From assembly GCA_016875095.1 (NCBI GenBank), contig VGSG01000040.1:1-36530 (forward strand): a stretch of 36,530 nt of DNA, given 5' to 3'. A program made the position numbers and the translations under genes. Origin of the DNA: Deltaproteobacteria bacterium (GTDB lineage Bacteria; Desulfobacterota; Desulfomonilia; Desulfomonilales; Desulfomonilaceae). The notes beneath the pieces were generated by a model, which saw only the letters and a program-made list of their open reading frames with translations, ran no database searches and was not told the origin of the DNA. Below, one piece after another: positions 25,947 through 34,471 of this stretch; the first letter of the stretch is position 1; the number at the start of each line of letters is the position of its first letter.

Positions 25947-27308
25947 TCATTCGTTCAGGGGTCTTCCGTAGTCGTCTTCGAATCTCTCTATGTCGTCTTC
26001 GCCAAAGTATTCACCAGTCTGGACCTCGATGAACACTACCGGCTCGCTTCCCGGATTGGCAAGACGGTGCCTAACCCCAAGCGGGATCTCGATGGTATCT
26101 CCCGGATTGAGGCGAACCTCTTCAGTATTCTTCGTTACGATTGGTGAACCGCTGATAACGGTCCAGCGTTCGGACCTCCTCCGATGAAGTTGCAAACTGA
26201 TCCTTCTATCAGGAAGCACCACAATCCGTTTCACCTTGTGGTCCGGCTTGTCGGATAAGACCTCGTAATGTCCCCATGGCCGCGTCTCTTCACGGCTCGT
26301 CTGTTCGCCAATCCGAGCATAAAGCTGATAGTAGTCCAGCGCCATCCGATCCACGGAAAAGCGTTCTTCTGCAACTCGCCGACACTCCTCACGCGACAGG
26401 TCGCCAATGCGGTCCACCGCGGCCTCGGCCTCGGACACATCCTTCACCAGGAATCCGTTCCGTCCGTGAGCGATGAGCTCCGGCATTGCCCCGCGGGGAA
26501 AAGTTATGACGGGCGTGCCGCATGCATTGGCTTCGGCGGCGGAAAAGCTGAAGGGCTCATCGAAGCTGATCGGGTGTAGCAGGGCGATGGCCTTGCCAAG
26601 CAACTCAACCCTTTCGTGAGGTCCAGGCGCGCCCACATACTTGACCCCAGGGCTATCGAGAAAAGGCTCCACCTGGGTCTGGAAGTAAACCTCGTCCTCA
26701 CTAAGGCCCGCGATTATCAGTGTCTTGCCTGCGCGTTGTGCGATCTCGACAGCCTCCCGGGCGCCTGTCTCACGTCGGATAGGTCCGAGGAAGAGGAGGA
26801 GATCCTCGCAAATCTCCTGAAAGGTAAATGCTTCCACCATGATGCCGGGATGGATGGTGGCCGCGTACGTGAGTTCGGGCAAGCGAGCCGCGTTACTGAC
26901 GGACACGTAAAACGATCTGTGGTTGTACTTCCGGTAAACCGGGAGGCCTGTCTCCACAGGCCATTCATGGATAGTGGTGAGAACCGGCGTTTCGACCATG
27001 CCCGAATAGGTGAGCGGAACGGATCCGAGGCAATTGTGAATCAAATCGAAGTCGAGGGCTTGCTCAAAAAGTTCGCTTACATAAAGAGATTCCCGGGCTG
27101 CGGGATCAAGACCCTGGTCGTCCTCGTAAGGGCGGGGGATCACAACGTGAAGATCGGCGCTTATCTGCGAACCTGCGCTTCCAAAAAGAGTGACCTCGAC
27201 CCCGCGACGAACCAGCCCCTGAACCAGCAAGGAAACCGTCTGCTGCCACGGGCTTTCACGTAGCGGAGAGGTTTGCCGCCCGATCGGCGCAAGGATCGCA
27301 ATCCGCAT
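25947..27308 (-). CDS. GT4-like glycosyltransferase fused to a phosphomannose-isomerase-type cupin
   Basis: A 453-residue fusion. Residues 1-335 are a GT-B glycosyltransferase of family 4 type: MRIAILAPIG opening, HEWPVETGLPVYRKYNH, and the donor-site ExxxxxxxE pattern in FDEPFSFSAAEANACGTPVI (about 247-266), then GAMPELIAHGRNGFLV. Residues about 340-453 form a cupin matching the type II phosphomannose isomerase domain: HRRRSERWTVISG, NPGDTIEIPLGVRHRLANPG, and EVQTGEYFGEDDIERFEDDYG. That cupin normally sits at the end of mannose-1-phosphate guanylyltransferase; here the next gene encodes the guanylyltransferase without it. AGGAG lies ten bases before the ATG. The protein may link mannose-6-phosphate formation to transfer of a GDP-mannose-derived sugar. 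Confidence 0.85.
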   Translation of the reverse strand: MRIAILAPIGRQTSPLRESPWQQTVSLLVQGLVRRGVEVTLFGSAGSQISADLHVVIPRPYEDDQGLDPAARESLYVSELFEQALDFDLIHNCLGSVPLTYSGMVETPVLTTIHEWPVETGLPVYRKYNHRSFYVSVSNAARLPELTYAATIHPGIMVEAFTFQEICEDLLLFLGPIRRETGAREAVEIAQRAGKTLIIAGLSEDEVYFQTQVEPFLDSPGVKYVGAPGPHERVELLGKAIALLHPISFDEPFSFSAAEANACGTPVITFPRGAMPELIAHGRNGFLVKDVSEAEAAVDRIGDLSREECRRVAEERFSVDRMALDYYQLYARIGEQTSREETRPWGHYEVLSDKPDHKVKRIVVLPDRRISLQLHRRRSERWTVISGSPIVTKNTEEVRLNPGDTIEIPLGVRHRLANPGSEPVVFIEVQTGEYFGEDDIERFEDDYGRPLNE

Positions 27309-27387
27309 GTCCCGCTCTCTCCTTCATGCCTAATATTGGGGCCTTCCCGGTCATTCTTCGAAAAGCTCACCGATTTTGAAATCACCT

Positions 27388-28461
27388 CTAAAGCAGATCT
27401 TCGTATCCCTGCTCCGCGAGGACCTCCTGCAGGCGCTTCACATCTTGAGCCCGGTCCTTATGACAGACCATCAACGCGTCCGGTGTATCTACCACAATGA
27501 GATCTTCCACTCCGATAAGAGTCGCCAACCGGTGATTGGAAGAGACTACACAGTTTCTGCTGTCAAGAAAGAGAGTTTGCCCACGCGTGACGTTGCCGGT
27601 CTTATCCGCGGGCCAGAGTTCAACTACGGCAGCCCAGCTTCCCACATCGTTCCAGTCTACATCGATAGGAATACACACTACGTTGTCCGCCCTCTCCATG
27701 ATTCCGTAGTCAATGGAAATCGATTCAAGGCTCTGGTAGACGCCACGCAGAGCATCCGCCTCCTCAATGGTGTTGAGAGCCGATGCGATTGACTTCATCG
27801 CGGCGCCCAGGCGCGGCAGTCGCCTGTCGATGGCACGGATAATGTCCGACGCCTTCCACATGAACATGCCGCTGTTCCAGAGGTAATTCCCTGAAGCAAG
27901 ATATAGGCGGGCGGTTTCAAGATCAGGTTTCTCCACAAACGCGTCAACCTTGTGTACTTTGTCAGGCCCCACGCTGAACGCGACCTTCCCGATCCTAATA
28001 TATCCGTAACCGGTTTCGGGCCGGTTCGGGACCACACCGAAGGTGAGAAGATAGTCTCCTCTAGAGACTGCGTCGGCCCCGTGGCGCAGCGCATCCAGAA
28101 ACGCCTCTTCCTTCCCTATGGTGTGATCCGCGGGGAGCACGGCCATCACCGCGTCGGGATCTGCTTTTCGAAGCTTATACGCGGCCAAAGCTACGCACGG
28201 CGCAGTGTTGCGACTCCACGGCTCCGCAACAATCATTTCGGGGTTCAACTCGGGGAGTTCATTGCGTATCTCGTCGGCATGAGAGGCGCCGGAGATCACC
28301 ATAATCCGGCCGACGGGAATTTCCGTCGCAATCCGTTCCACCGTCAAACGGATCATGCTCTTTGGCCCGGCAATATTGAGGAACTGCTTCGGCCGACTCT
28401 TGCGGCTCTCCGGCCAAAAGCGGGTTCCGCTACCGCCGGCCATGATAAGCGCGTAGATCAT
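27388..28461 (-). CDS. manC: mannose-1-phosphate guanylyltransferase (without C-terminal cupin)
   Basis: A 357-residue nucleotidyltransferase that makes GDP-mannose from mannose-1-phosphate and GTP. The opening IMAGGSGTRFWPESRKSRPKQF is the signature motif; EPWSRNTAPCVALAA, FGVVPNRPETGYGYI, and FVEKPD...WNSGMF follow the family in order. The length matches the single-domain form; the isomerase cupin of bifunctional AlgA/XanB-type enzymes is missing and is found on the neighbouring glycosyltransferase. GAGGTG precedes the start. It lies 79 bases upstream of the glycosyltransferase on the same strand, so the two probably form an operon feeding a mannose- or fucose-containing glycan. Confidence 0.93.
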   Translation of the reverse strand: MIYALIMAGGSGTRFWPESRKSRPKQFLNIAGPKSMIRLTVERIATEIPVGRIMVISGASHADEIRNELPELNPEMIVAEPWSRNTAPCVALAAYKLRKADPDAVMAVLPADHTIGKEEAFLDALRHGADAVSRGDYLLTFGVVPNRPETGYGYIRIGKVAFSVGPDKVHKVDAFVEKPDLETARLYLASGNYLWNSGMFMWKASDIIRAIDRRLPRLGAAMKSIASALNTIEEADALRGVYQSLESISIDYGIMERADNVVCIPIDVDWNDVGSWAAVVELWPADKTGNVTRGQTLFLDSRNCVVSSNHRLATLIGVEDLIVVDTPDALMVCHKDRAQDVKRLQEVLAEQGYEDLL

Positions 28462-28643
28462 CTCTCAGCCACCTCGGATGCTACTAGGGCAGCGGGCGCC
28501 TTGCGCCTAACACTCAGTCGAGTTATACCAATATTGACGGTAAAATTGCCACAACGAACCGAAACTCCTTGGGAGCATTTGTCTACACGGAGCGTTACTT
28601 CCGTAAGGAATTACTTCCATGACTACCTGGACGAGGTGTTCAA

Positions 28644-28997
28644 TTGCCGATCTATGAGTACCAGGCAGTGGATCCGGCCCGATCCTGCGATGAATGCTGC
28701 CGGGCATTTGAAGCGTTTCAGCGTGTCTGCGACGAACCCTTAGCCAAATGCCCGCGTTGCGGCAATCCAGTCAAGAAGCTCATTTCATGGTGCCGAGCCG
28801 CGGTGATGGAGACATCGGACGAGGAATCGCGTGTAACTTCGTCGATCCGCGAATACGAGAGCCAAGGAATGTGGAGCCACGCGGCGGAGCTCGCGGACAA
28901 GCATTCGGAGAAGACCAAAGACCCGAGTCTCAAGACACGGGCTCTGGACAATTACAAGAAGGCCGGCTATGACGTGGACTCTCTCATTAAGGAATAG
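28644..28997 (+). CDS. FmdB-type zinc-ribbon protein
   Basis: A 117-residue protein from TTG 28644, with GAGGTG five bases upstream. MPIYEY at the start and the CDEC...KCPRCG zinc ribbon (Cys15, Cys18, Cys36, Cys39) mark the FmdB family of putative regulatory zinc-ribbon proteins. Seven extra residues (AVDPARS) separate the MPIYEY opening from the first cysteine pair, unlike short FmdB proteins. The C-terminal half is charged and helical (SHAAELADKHSEKTKD, DNYKKAGYDVDSLIKE) and may form a small helical domain. A damaged copy of this tail lies at 32926-33042, before ktrB. Confidence 0.8.
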   Translation: MPIYEYQAVDPARSCDECCRAFEAFQRVCDEPLAKCPRCGNPVKKLISWCRAAVMETSDEESRVTSSIREYESQGMWSHAAELADKHSEKTKDPSLKTRALDNYKKAGYDVDSLIKE

Positions 28998-29136
28998 ACG
29001 CGGCCCGCAAAACCATTATACTCTGGCGGGGGCTGCGCGCCCGGCTTTCTGGTGGAAGCCGATAGACGGCTGGAGGGGCAATCCATCGGAGCTGTAATCT
29101 GACGTTTCTCTCGCTCGACGGTGACTCATCGGGAAG

Positions 29137-29208
29137 AGGAGCTTCTTCCTCAAGGGAATTGCCTTTGTTCCAATTCTCAGCTCTCCACAAGCCGCGCCGG
29201 CGCCCTGA
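29137..29208 (+). pseudogene. 5-prime remnant of a ktrB-like gene
   Basis: Translated from 29137, the stretch reads RSFFLKGIAFVPILSSPQA and then a stop. The intact gene at 33098 reads MSFLRSEIAFARILSSPQA. Bases agree over about 65 positions; the start codon is AGG. It lies downstream of the complete FmdB-type gene, in the position ktrB holds after the FmdB remnant at 32926. Confidence 0.65.
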
Positions 29209-29270
29209 GCGCCGGGCGCAATTGTAGAGTTTCATTTGAATATGTAGGAAGGGCGAGAGGCTCTCAGACG

Positions 29271-30716
29271 CTATCGTCTCCAAAAGCTGGGGGTTAGAAG
29301 GACAAAGACAGTGTACAACTCAAGTCTACCCACGAGCATATCGAAGATAAGGACCCATTTGACAGGCTCGGACATCCATTCATACGTGTCCGTTGCCCCG
29401 ACCCTGTTGAGTCCCGGGCCCACGTTGGACAGGTTTGCCGTGACCGCTCCAACTGCGGTTATAACGTCTATCTGCATGGCGATGAGCGCCAGTACCGAAG
29501 CGGACCACACACCGACAAACAGACCGATGAAAGCGAGTATGCCGCTGACTATGGGACCCGGGATCACCTTGCGGTCGACCTTGAGAGAGATTACCGCTCG
29601 CGGATGAGAGAGCAGTCGGAGTTCCCGAAAAACGGCCTTCGTTAAGACAATCAGCCTCATGCATTTTATCCCGCCCCCGGTGCTCCCGGCGCAACCGCCC
29701 ATGAACATCAGACAGAGCAGCAGCCATTGGCAAACCCAAGGCCACTTTTCCCAGTCGTTGGTCACGAAGCCGGTGGTCGTCATAATCGAGGCCACCTGGA
29801 ATGCGGACCCTATGAAAGCTTCGGACAGGTTCGCGTAAATCTCACCATACACATTCCACGCTATGAACAGACTGCATACGACAAAAAGAAGCAGATACGT
29901 GCGACATTCCGTCGTGTTCCAATATACTCCCGGTTTCCCGGTCGCGGCTTCATAATGGAGAGTGAAGTTCAAACCGGCCAGGAGCATGAAGACGATGATG
30001 ATGCAATATATAACGGGACTGTTGTAATGGCCTACCGAAAGGTTCTTAGTGGAGAAGCCTCCGGTAGCTAGAGTCGCAAACGTGTGGCAGATCGAGTCGA
30101 ACAGATCCATTCCGGCCAGCCACAAAAGAAGAGTCTGAAGCACGGTGAGGAAGAGATACACTTTCCAGAGCGTCTTGGCCGTGGCAGCAACGGTCGGTCT
30201 GAGTCTGTCAACTGTGGGCGAAGGGATCTCGGCCTTGAGCATCGCCATGCCGCCGACTCCCAGAATGGGCAGGATCGCGACGGACAGCACTATGATCCCC
30301 ATGCCGCCGAGCCAATGCGTGAGGCTTCGCCAGAAGAGTAAGGAACGTGGCAAACTTTCCACGTCCGCCATTACGCTCGACCCAGTGGTGGTAAAGCCCG
30401 AAACCGATTCAAAGACCGCATCGACAAATGATGGCGCCACGCCGCAAATATAGTACGGCATCCCTCCGAGGAGCCCGGCAAGGACCCATCCCAAGGTTAC
30501 TACAACGAAACCGTCTTTGACGCTGTACTCCGCCCCCGCTTTCCAGAAACCGAGCGCCGCAAGGCTTCCCAGGATCGCGCAAGCGGCTGAGATAAGGAGT
30601 AATTCGTCGTGCGCCTGATCCCCAAAATGGAGCGACCACGGGATTGACGTGGACATGCAGAGACCCAAGACTGCCAGGATCGCGCCAAGCGCTGCGGTTA
30701 TAAGTCGTGGATGCAT
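29271..30716 (-). CDS. trkH: Trk-type potassium uptake channel subunit TrkH
   Basis: A 481-residue inner-membrane protein of the SKT family, the ion-conducting part of the TrkAH potassium uptake system. Its four filter-loop regions are recognisable (SGFTTTGSSVM near 108, LATGGFSTKN, IMTTTGFVTND and ANLSNVGPGLN), and the conserved MGGCAGSTGGGIK segment follows the third. About ten hydrophobic helices are visible, and the length equals the E. coli protein (483). Its start codon shares one base with the stop of the upstream trkA gene, so the two are translationally coupled. Convergent to it lies the FmdB-type gene with its ktrB remnant. Confidence 0.92.
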   Translation of the reverse strand: MHPRLITAALGAILAVLGLCMSTSIPWSLHFGDQAHDELLLISAACAILGSLAALGFWKAGAEYSVKDGFVVVTLGWVLAGLLGGMPYYICGVAPSFVDAVFESVSGFTTTGSSVMADVESLPRSLLFWRSLTHWLGGMGIIVLSVAILPILGVGGMAMLKAEIPSPTVDRLRPTVAATAKTLWKVYLFLTVLQTLLLWLAGMDLFDSICHTFATLATGGFSTKNLSVGHYNSPVIYCIIIVFMLLAGLNFTLHYEAATGKPGVYWNTTECRTYLLLFVVCSLFIAWNVYGEIYANLSEAFIGSAFQVASIMTTTGFVTNDWEKWPWVCQWLLLCLMFMGGCAGSTGGGIKCMRLIVLTKAVFRELRLLSHPRAVISLKVDRKVIPGPIVSGILAFIGLFVGVWSASVLALIAMQIDVITAVGAVTANLSNVGPGLNRVGATDTYEWMSEPVKWVLIFDMLVGRLELYTVFVLLTPSFWRR

Positions 30717-32083
30717 CAGAAGAAACTCAAACCTACCGTGACAAGTTTCTCGATACCGGGGATGGCTTCCGTTTTCGCAAAGAAGACAGCTCGGTCTCCG
30801 ATCTCTATTCGGGTGTCTCCATCAGGAATAATGAAGTCTCCCGCTCGCTCGACTCCCCCCAGAATGGCGCCTGGAGGAAATTTCAGCTTTCTCAAGGGCT
30901 TCTTAACCAATCGGGATGTTTCCATCGCCTCGAATTCGAGCGCTTCCACCTCCTCACCGGGGAGCATGGACACCGAAATTACTTTCCCCCTTCGGATGTA
31001 CTGAAGGATCCTCGAAGCGGCCGTCAGTCGCGGATTGATCACCATATCAATACCGACGGCGTTGAGCAAACGGTGGTAGTCGGCCTTGTTCGTCAAAGCC
31101 GCCACCCGTGCCGCCCCGACTCGCTTCGCGAGGAGGGCTACGAGCGCATTTTGTTCGTCATGTTCCGTCACGGCCAAGAACACGTCCGCTTCAGCCACTC
31201 CTTCGCCTCGGAGAAACGGTTCATCCAGGGTCTCGGAGTTGAGCACAAGCGTGTGATCGAGAACCGCGGCTACAGCCTCGCACCGCGCCGGGTCGGCTTC
31301 TATCAGTGTGATCTGAGAGTAACCCCTTCTTTCCAGTTCTTGGGCAATCCTGAGACCTACCGTGGAGCCGCCGACAATGAAGAATTTCTTTGGCTTTGTC
31401 GCGAGGACGCCAAAGATCTCCAGGGCCGTTGGGAGGGATTCAACTTGAGTCATGAGATAAATGGCGTCATTGGCCTGAAGGACGTCGCTCCCCCTCGGTA
31501 TCAAGACCTCCGATTCCCTTAGAATTGCTGGAATAAAGAGTCTATGGCTCGGATACTGCTCTCGAAGGCTTATCAAGGTTTTGCCGACGAGGGGCGAGTC
31601 ATGATGAAGGCGAATCCCCACCAATTTCACTCTTCCTTCAGCAAAATCAATAACATCAGTTGCCCCCGGGATCTCCAGAGCGCTCATCAGCCTCTTGACG
31701 GCTTCCGCTTCCGGACTTATGACGAGGTCTACTCCCAAGTGCTTTTCATCTAGTATTTCAGGCAGATCGAAGTAGTCTTCATGCCTGAGCCTGGCGACTT
31801 TTTTCATGTGGCCGTTCAGCTTACCTCCCACAAAGCAGGCCACGAGATTGACCTCGTCAGAGTCCGTGACTGCAACGAAGATGCCGGCCCCTTCAATGCC
31901 CGATTGTCGAAGCACGGTGGGCGAAGATCCCCTGCCGACAATGGCATGAACGTCGAGCGTTTCCTCGACGAGGGAGATTCTCTCCTCGTAACGATCGACG
32001 ACCACGACCTCTTGTTTCTCGTAAGACAAACGTCGAGCTAAATGATACCCAGTCTCTCCAGCCCCGACAATGATTATGCGCAT
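30716..32083 (-). CDS. trkA: Trk potassium uptake regulator TrkA
   Basis: A 455-residue peripheral membrane protein that gates TrkH in response to nucleotides. It has the full double architecture: an RCK_N Rossmann domain from residue 1 (IIVGAGETGYHLARRL, then an acidic D at the second strand), RCK_C, a second RCK_N at about 230 (FIVGGSTVGLRIAQEL), and a second RCK_C. The length matches E. coli TrkA (458). ATG 32083 is preceded by little ribosome-binding signal. The stop TGA overlaps the ATG of trkH by one base, making a trkA-trkH operon. Confidence 0.92.
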   Translation of the reverse strand: MRIIIVGAGETGYHLARRLSYEKQEVVVVDRYEERISLVEETLDVHAIVGRGSSPTVLRQSGIEGAGIFVAVTDSDEVNLVACFVGGKLNGHMKKVARLRHEDYFDLPEILDEKHLGVDLVISPEAEAVKRLMSALEIPGATDVIDFAEGRVKLVGIRLHHDSPLVGKTLISLREQYPSHRLFIPAILRESEVLIPRGSDVLQANDAIYLMTQVESLPTALEIFGVLATKPKKFFIVGGSTVGLRIAQELERRGYSQITLIEADPARCEAVAAVLDHTLVLNSETLDEPFLRGEGVAEADVFLAVTEHDEQNALVALLAKRVGAARVAALTNKADYHRLLNAVGIDMVINPRLTAASRILQYIRRGKVISVSMLPGEEVEALEFEAMETSRLVKKPLRKLKFPPGAILGGVERAGDFIIPDGDTRIEIGDRAVFFAKTEAIPGIEKLVTVGLSFF

Positions 32084-32703
32084 GCTCGCCCTCTAACACG
32101 GACAACCTGAACTAATGCCTGTGGATAGCCCGACTCTGTGACGCAACACCCTTGACCGGCCCGACGTGCCGACTGTGAAGATCTGTCCTCGATTTTGCGC
32201 CTGTCTTGTCACTTGAGGAGGTGGAACATGGGGCCTTCCCCGGCACGTGGGCTTTGACTGAAAGAAGATCTCTACACCTTGCCGTATGCCCCGCCTGGCG
32301 TGAGGTTGTTTCACGCCGGAGAAGACGTGTATCTTTACCGGATTATGCCGCGGTCTTGCCGGTTCCGGGGTGTTCCCCTCGAGAACGGGTCTCGGCGATC
32401 CGCCCTTGCCGCCTGCGAGGACCCGCGATGGCCCCTCAAAGCCAATAGGACTGCGATACCGTCGTCATGTTGATGGAAAAGCCCTTTTCCCCTGATTCCA
32501 AGCGTACCTCTCCCTCCGCCAGGCTGTCAACCGGTTTTCCCACCGCTCTCGTCATCCGAAAACAGCGCGGAAATGTCGAGCCGAGTAGACGCCGAAGTGA
32601 CATCGACTTGCCGGCTGCAACCGTTATCTGAGACTTTCACCCCGTCCTTTATTAGTCGCTTGATCAGTCGTGCCAACTGCCAAAGCTGGAGAGCTACAAC
32701 GAA
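32084..32703. other. non-coding gap between divergent potassium-uptake loci
   Basis: No convincing gene was found. A strong ribosome-binding site (AGGAGG at 32216-32221) precedes ATG 32228, but only nine codons follow before a TGA; beyond it the same frame stays open to 32473 without recognisable homology. A strong hairpin (GGCGTGA/TCACGCC, 32297-32317) and a short one (GGAAAA/TTTTCC, 32475-32490) are present. This could be a leader region or decayed sequence. Confidence 0.35.
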
Positions 32704-32818
32704 TCATGAAAGTCCCGGGCTTCGGCGAGCGCTCCGTGGCTTCGCCTCGGAGGCCGGCAGCAAGAGCGCATCGTTGCGCAATAATTTGGAGGGGAGACTC
32801 GTCTCCCCTCCAAACTAC
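32704..32818 (-). repeat. structured intergenic repeat, copy B
   Basis: Inverted copy of the element at 13694-13800. Its main hairpin is stronger: 13-base arms (TTGGAGGGGAGAC and its complement) around two bases at 32786-32813. The minus strand shares ATTGCGCAACGA, CTCCGAGGCGAA and CTTTCATGA with copy A, with differences in between. Confidence 0.65.
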
Positions 32819-32925
32819 TCCATACGCAAATCCCAACAGGGGTGCTTCATGGCGACTATTTTCATAGGATTGCCGGTGTCGCCGAATCCATTCGTGAATA
32901 GAAAAGCCGGGGAAAGCGGCTCCTA

Positions 32926-33042
32926 GCGGCGGAATTCGCGGACAAACGCTCGGAGAAAACCGAAGACGAGATCCTTAAGACCCGATCCCTGGACAATTAC
33001 AAGAAAGCCGGGTATGACGTGAACTCCTTCATCAAGGATTAG
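32926..33042 (+). pseudogene. 3-prime remnant of an FmdB-type gene
   Basis: In frame 1 from 32926 the bases encode AAEFADKRSEKTED, then SLDNYKKAGYDVNSFIKD and TAG. The intact gene at 28644-28997 ends AAELADKHSEKTKD... ALDNYKKAGYDVDSLIKE. The zinc ribbon and start are absent. It lies 55 bases before ktrB. Confidence 0.75.
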
Positions 33043-33097
33043 ACGGCCCTGTAATGGAGACAGAGCCTGTGCGTCACATGGGTGAGCGATTCTGAAA

Positions 33098-34471
33098 ATG
33101 AGCTTCTTGCGCAGCGAAATTGCCTTCGCTCGAATTCTCAGCTCTCCGCAGGCCACGCTGGCGCTGAGTTTTGCGGGGATTATACTGGTAGGGGCTGTCT
33201 TGCTTCGACTCCCGTGGTCCCATGAGCCGGGCAAGGTGGGCTTTGTGGATGCGCTCTTCACCGCTACCTCCGCGGTGTGCGTGACGGGCCTCGCAGTGGT
33301 GGACACGGGCAAGGATTATACCCTTGCGGGTCAGGGGATCATCCTCCTCCTGATACAGGCCGGAGGCCTGGGGATCATGACCTTTGCCGCGCTGTTCTAC
33401 GAGATTCTCGGACGAAGGATGACTCTGAAATCCAAGGCGCTGGTGAGCGACACGTTTTTTCAGCGCGACATCGGCGCGGAATTCCGAAGCACATTCCGAA
33501 CCATTCTCACTATTACCTTTTGCGTTGAAGGCGCCGGGGCGCTCTCTCTCTTTGTTCTGCTCCCCGCGGGGCAAGATTGGGGCTACGCCGTCTGGTGGTC
33601 TGTGTTTCATTCTGTTTCAGCCTTTTGCAACGCGGGGTTTTCCATAAATACCGATAATCTTATGGTCGTAAAGGGAAGTTGGGGCGTGCTTCTTGTCGTC
33701 ATGACCCTGATCGTCTTCGGAGGTCTGGGCTATCTGGTGCTTCACGAGCTTTGGGTTCACGTCTCAATGAAAGACCGCAAGGATCGACCGTTCCAAGCTA
33801 GGCGATTCTCGCTGCACGCGCAGGTGGCGCTGGCGGTCTCAGGATTGCTCATCGTGGGCGGGAGCGCAGCGCTGTTGGTGTTCGGACTCACCCCTGAGGA
33901 GACCTCCTGGGACGACCGACTCGTACATTCGCTCTTCCAGTCAATTACGGCTCGCACAGCAGGTTTTAACACCGTGGATATCGGAAGGTTGCCTTCGGCC
34001 TCACTGCTGGTCCTCATCGGGCTTATGTTTATTGGGGGATCTCCCGCATCCTGCGCCGGTGGAGTAAAGACCACAACGTTGGCCATTTGGTTGGCGCGGC
34101 TGCGAGCAAGCGTGCGGGGGGAGAGAGAGGTTCGGCTCCTGGATCGTCGCCTGAGTTTTGAGCTGGTCAATCGCGCGGATCTCCTTTTCGGACTCGCGGT
34201 TTTCTGGAACGTCCTCGGCGTCTTCTTGCTGCTTTGGACGCAGTCTCACCTGCCGGTAGGCGCGAGAGAGCTGGCTTTCGAACAGATCTCCGCGTTCGGC
34301 ACAGTGGGACTTTCCACCGGAGTGACGCCAAACCTTTCGACATTCGGAAAGCTTTGGATCATCGCGACTATGTTCGTGGGAAGACTCGGTCCGTTGACCG
34401 TGGCTCTATGGGTCTTTCCTCCGACGATGGCGCACGTGCGGTATCCGAATGGAACGGTGATGATCGGATGA
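33098..34471 (+). CDS. ktrB: Ktr-type potassium uptake channel subunit KtrB
   Basis: A 457-residue inner-membrane SKT-family protein. The first selectivity segment TSAVCVTGLAVVDTG (about 64-78) and the later SAFCNAGFS, TARTAGFNTVD and FGTVGLSTGVT segments are the four filter loops, and FIGGSPASCAGGVKTTT follows the third. The family is KtrB rather than TrkH, judged by the SAVCVTGL form and the single-Rossmann partner. Its last base overlaps the next gene (ATGA at 34468-34471), so the two are coupled. The ribosome-binding site is weak. It is preceded by an FmdB-type remnant. Confidence 0.9.
   Translation: MSFLRSEIAFARILSSPQATLALSFAGIILVGAVLLRLPWSHEPGKVGFVDALFTATSAVCVTGLAVVDTGKDYTLAGQGIILLLIQAGGLGIMTFAALFYEILGRRMTLKSKALVSDTFFQRDIGAEFRSTFRTILTITFCVEGAGALSLFVLLPAGQDWGYAVWWSVFHSVSAFCNAGFSINTDNLMVVKGSWGVLLVVMTLIVFGGLGYLVLHELWVHVSMKDRKDRPFQARRFSLHAQVALAVSGLLIVGGSAALLVFGLTPEETSWDDRLVHSLFQSITARTAGFNTVDIGRLPSASLLVLIGLMFIGGSPASCAGGVKTTTLAIWLARLRASVRGEREVRLLDRRLSFELVNRADLLFGLAVFWNVLGVFLLLWTQSHLPVGARELAFEQISAFGTVGLSTGVTPNLSTFGKLWIIATMFVGRLGPLTVALWVFPPTMAHVRYPNGTVMIG

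Noticed and set aside
27831-27845. TGGCACGG resembling a sigma-54 -24 box
   Set aside because: No matching -12 GC element at the right distance, and it lies inside the manC coding region.
32228-32473. A possible fifth selenoprotein frame through TGA 32255
   Set aside because: The only strong hairpin begins its loop 46 bases after the UGA, beyond the 16-37 range, and the product has no recognisable domain. It is kept only as a low-interest finding.
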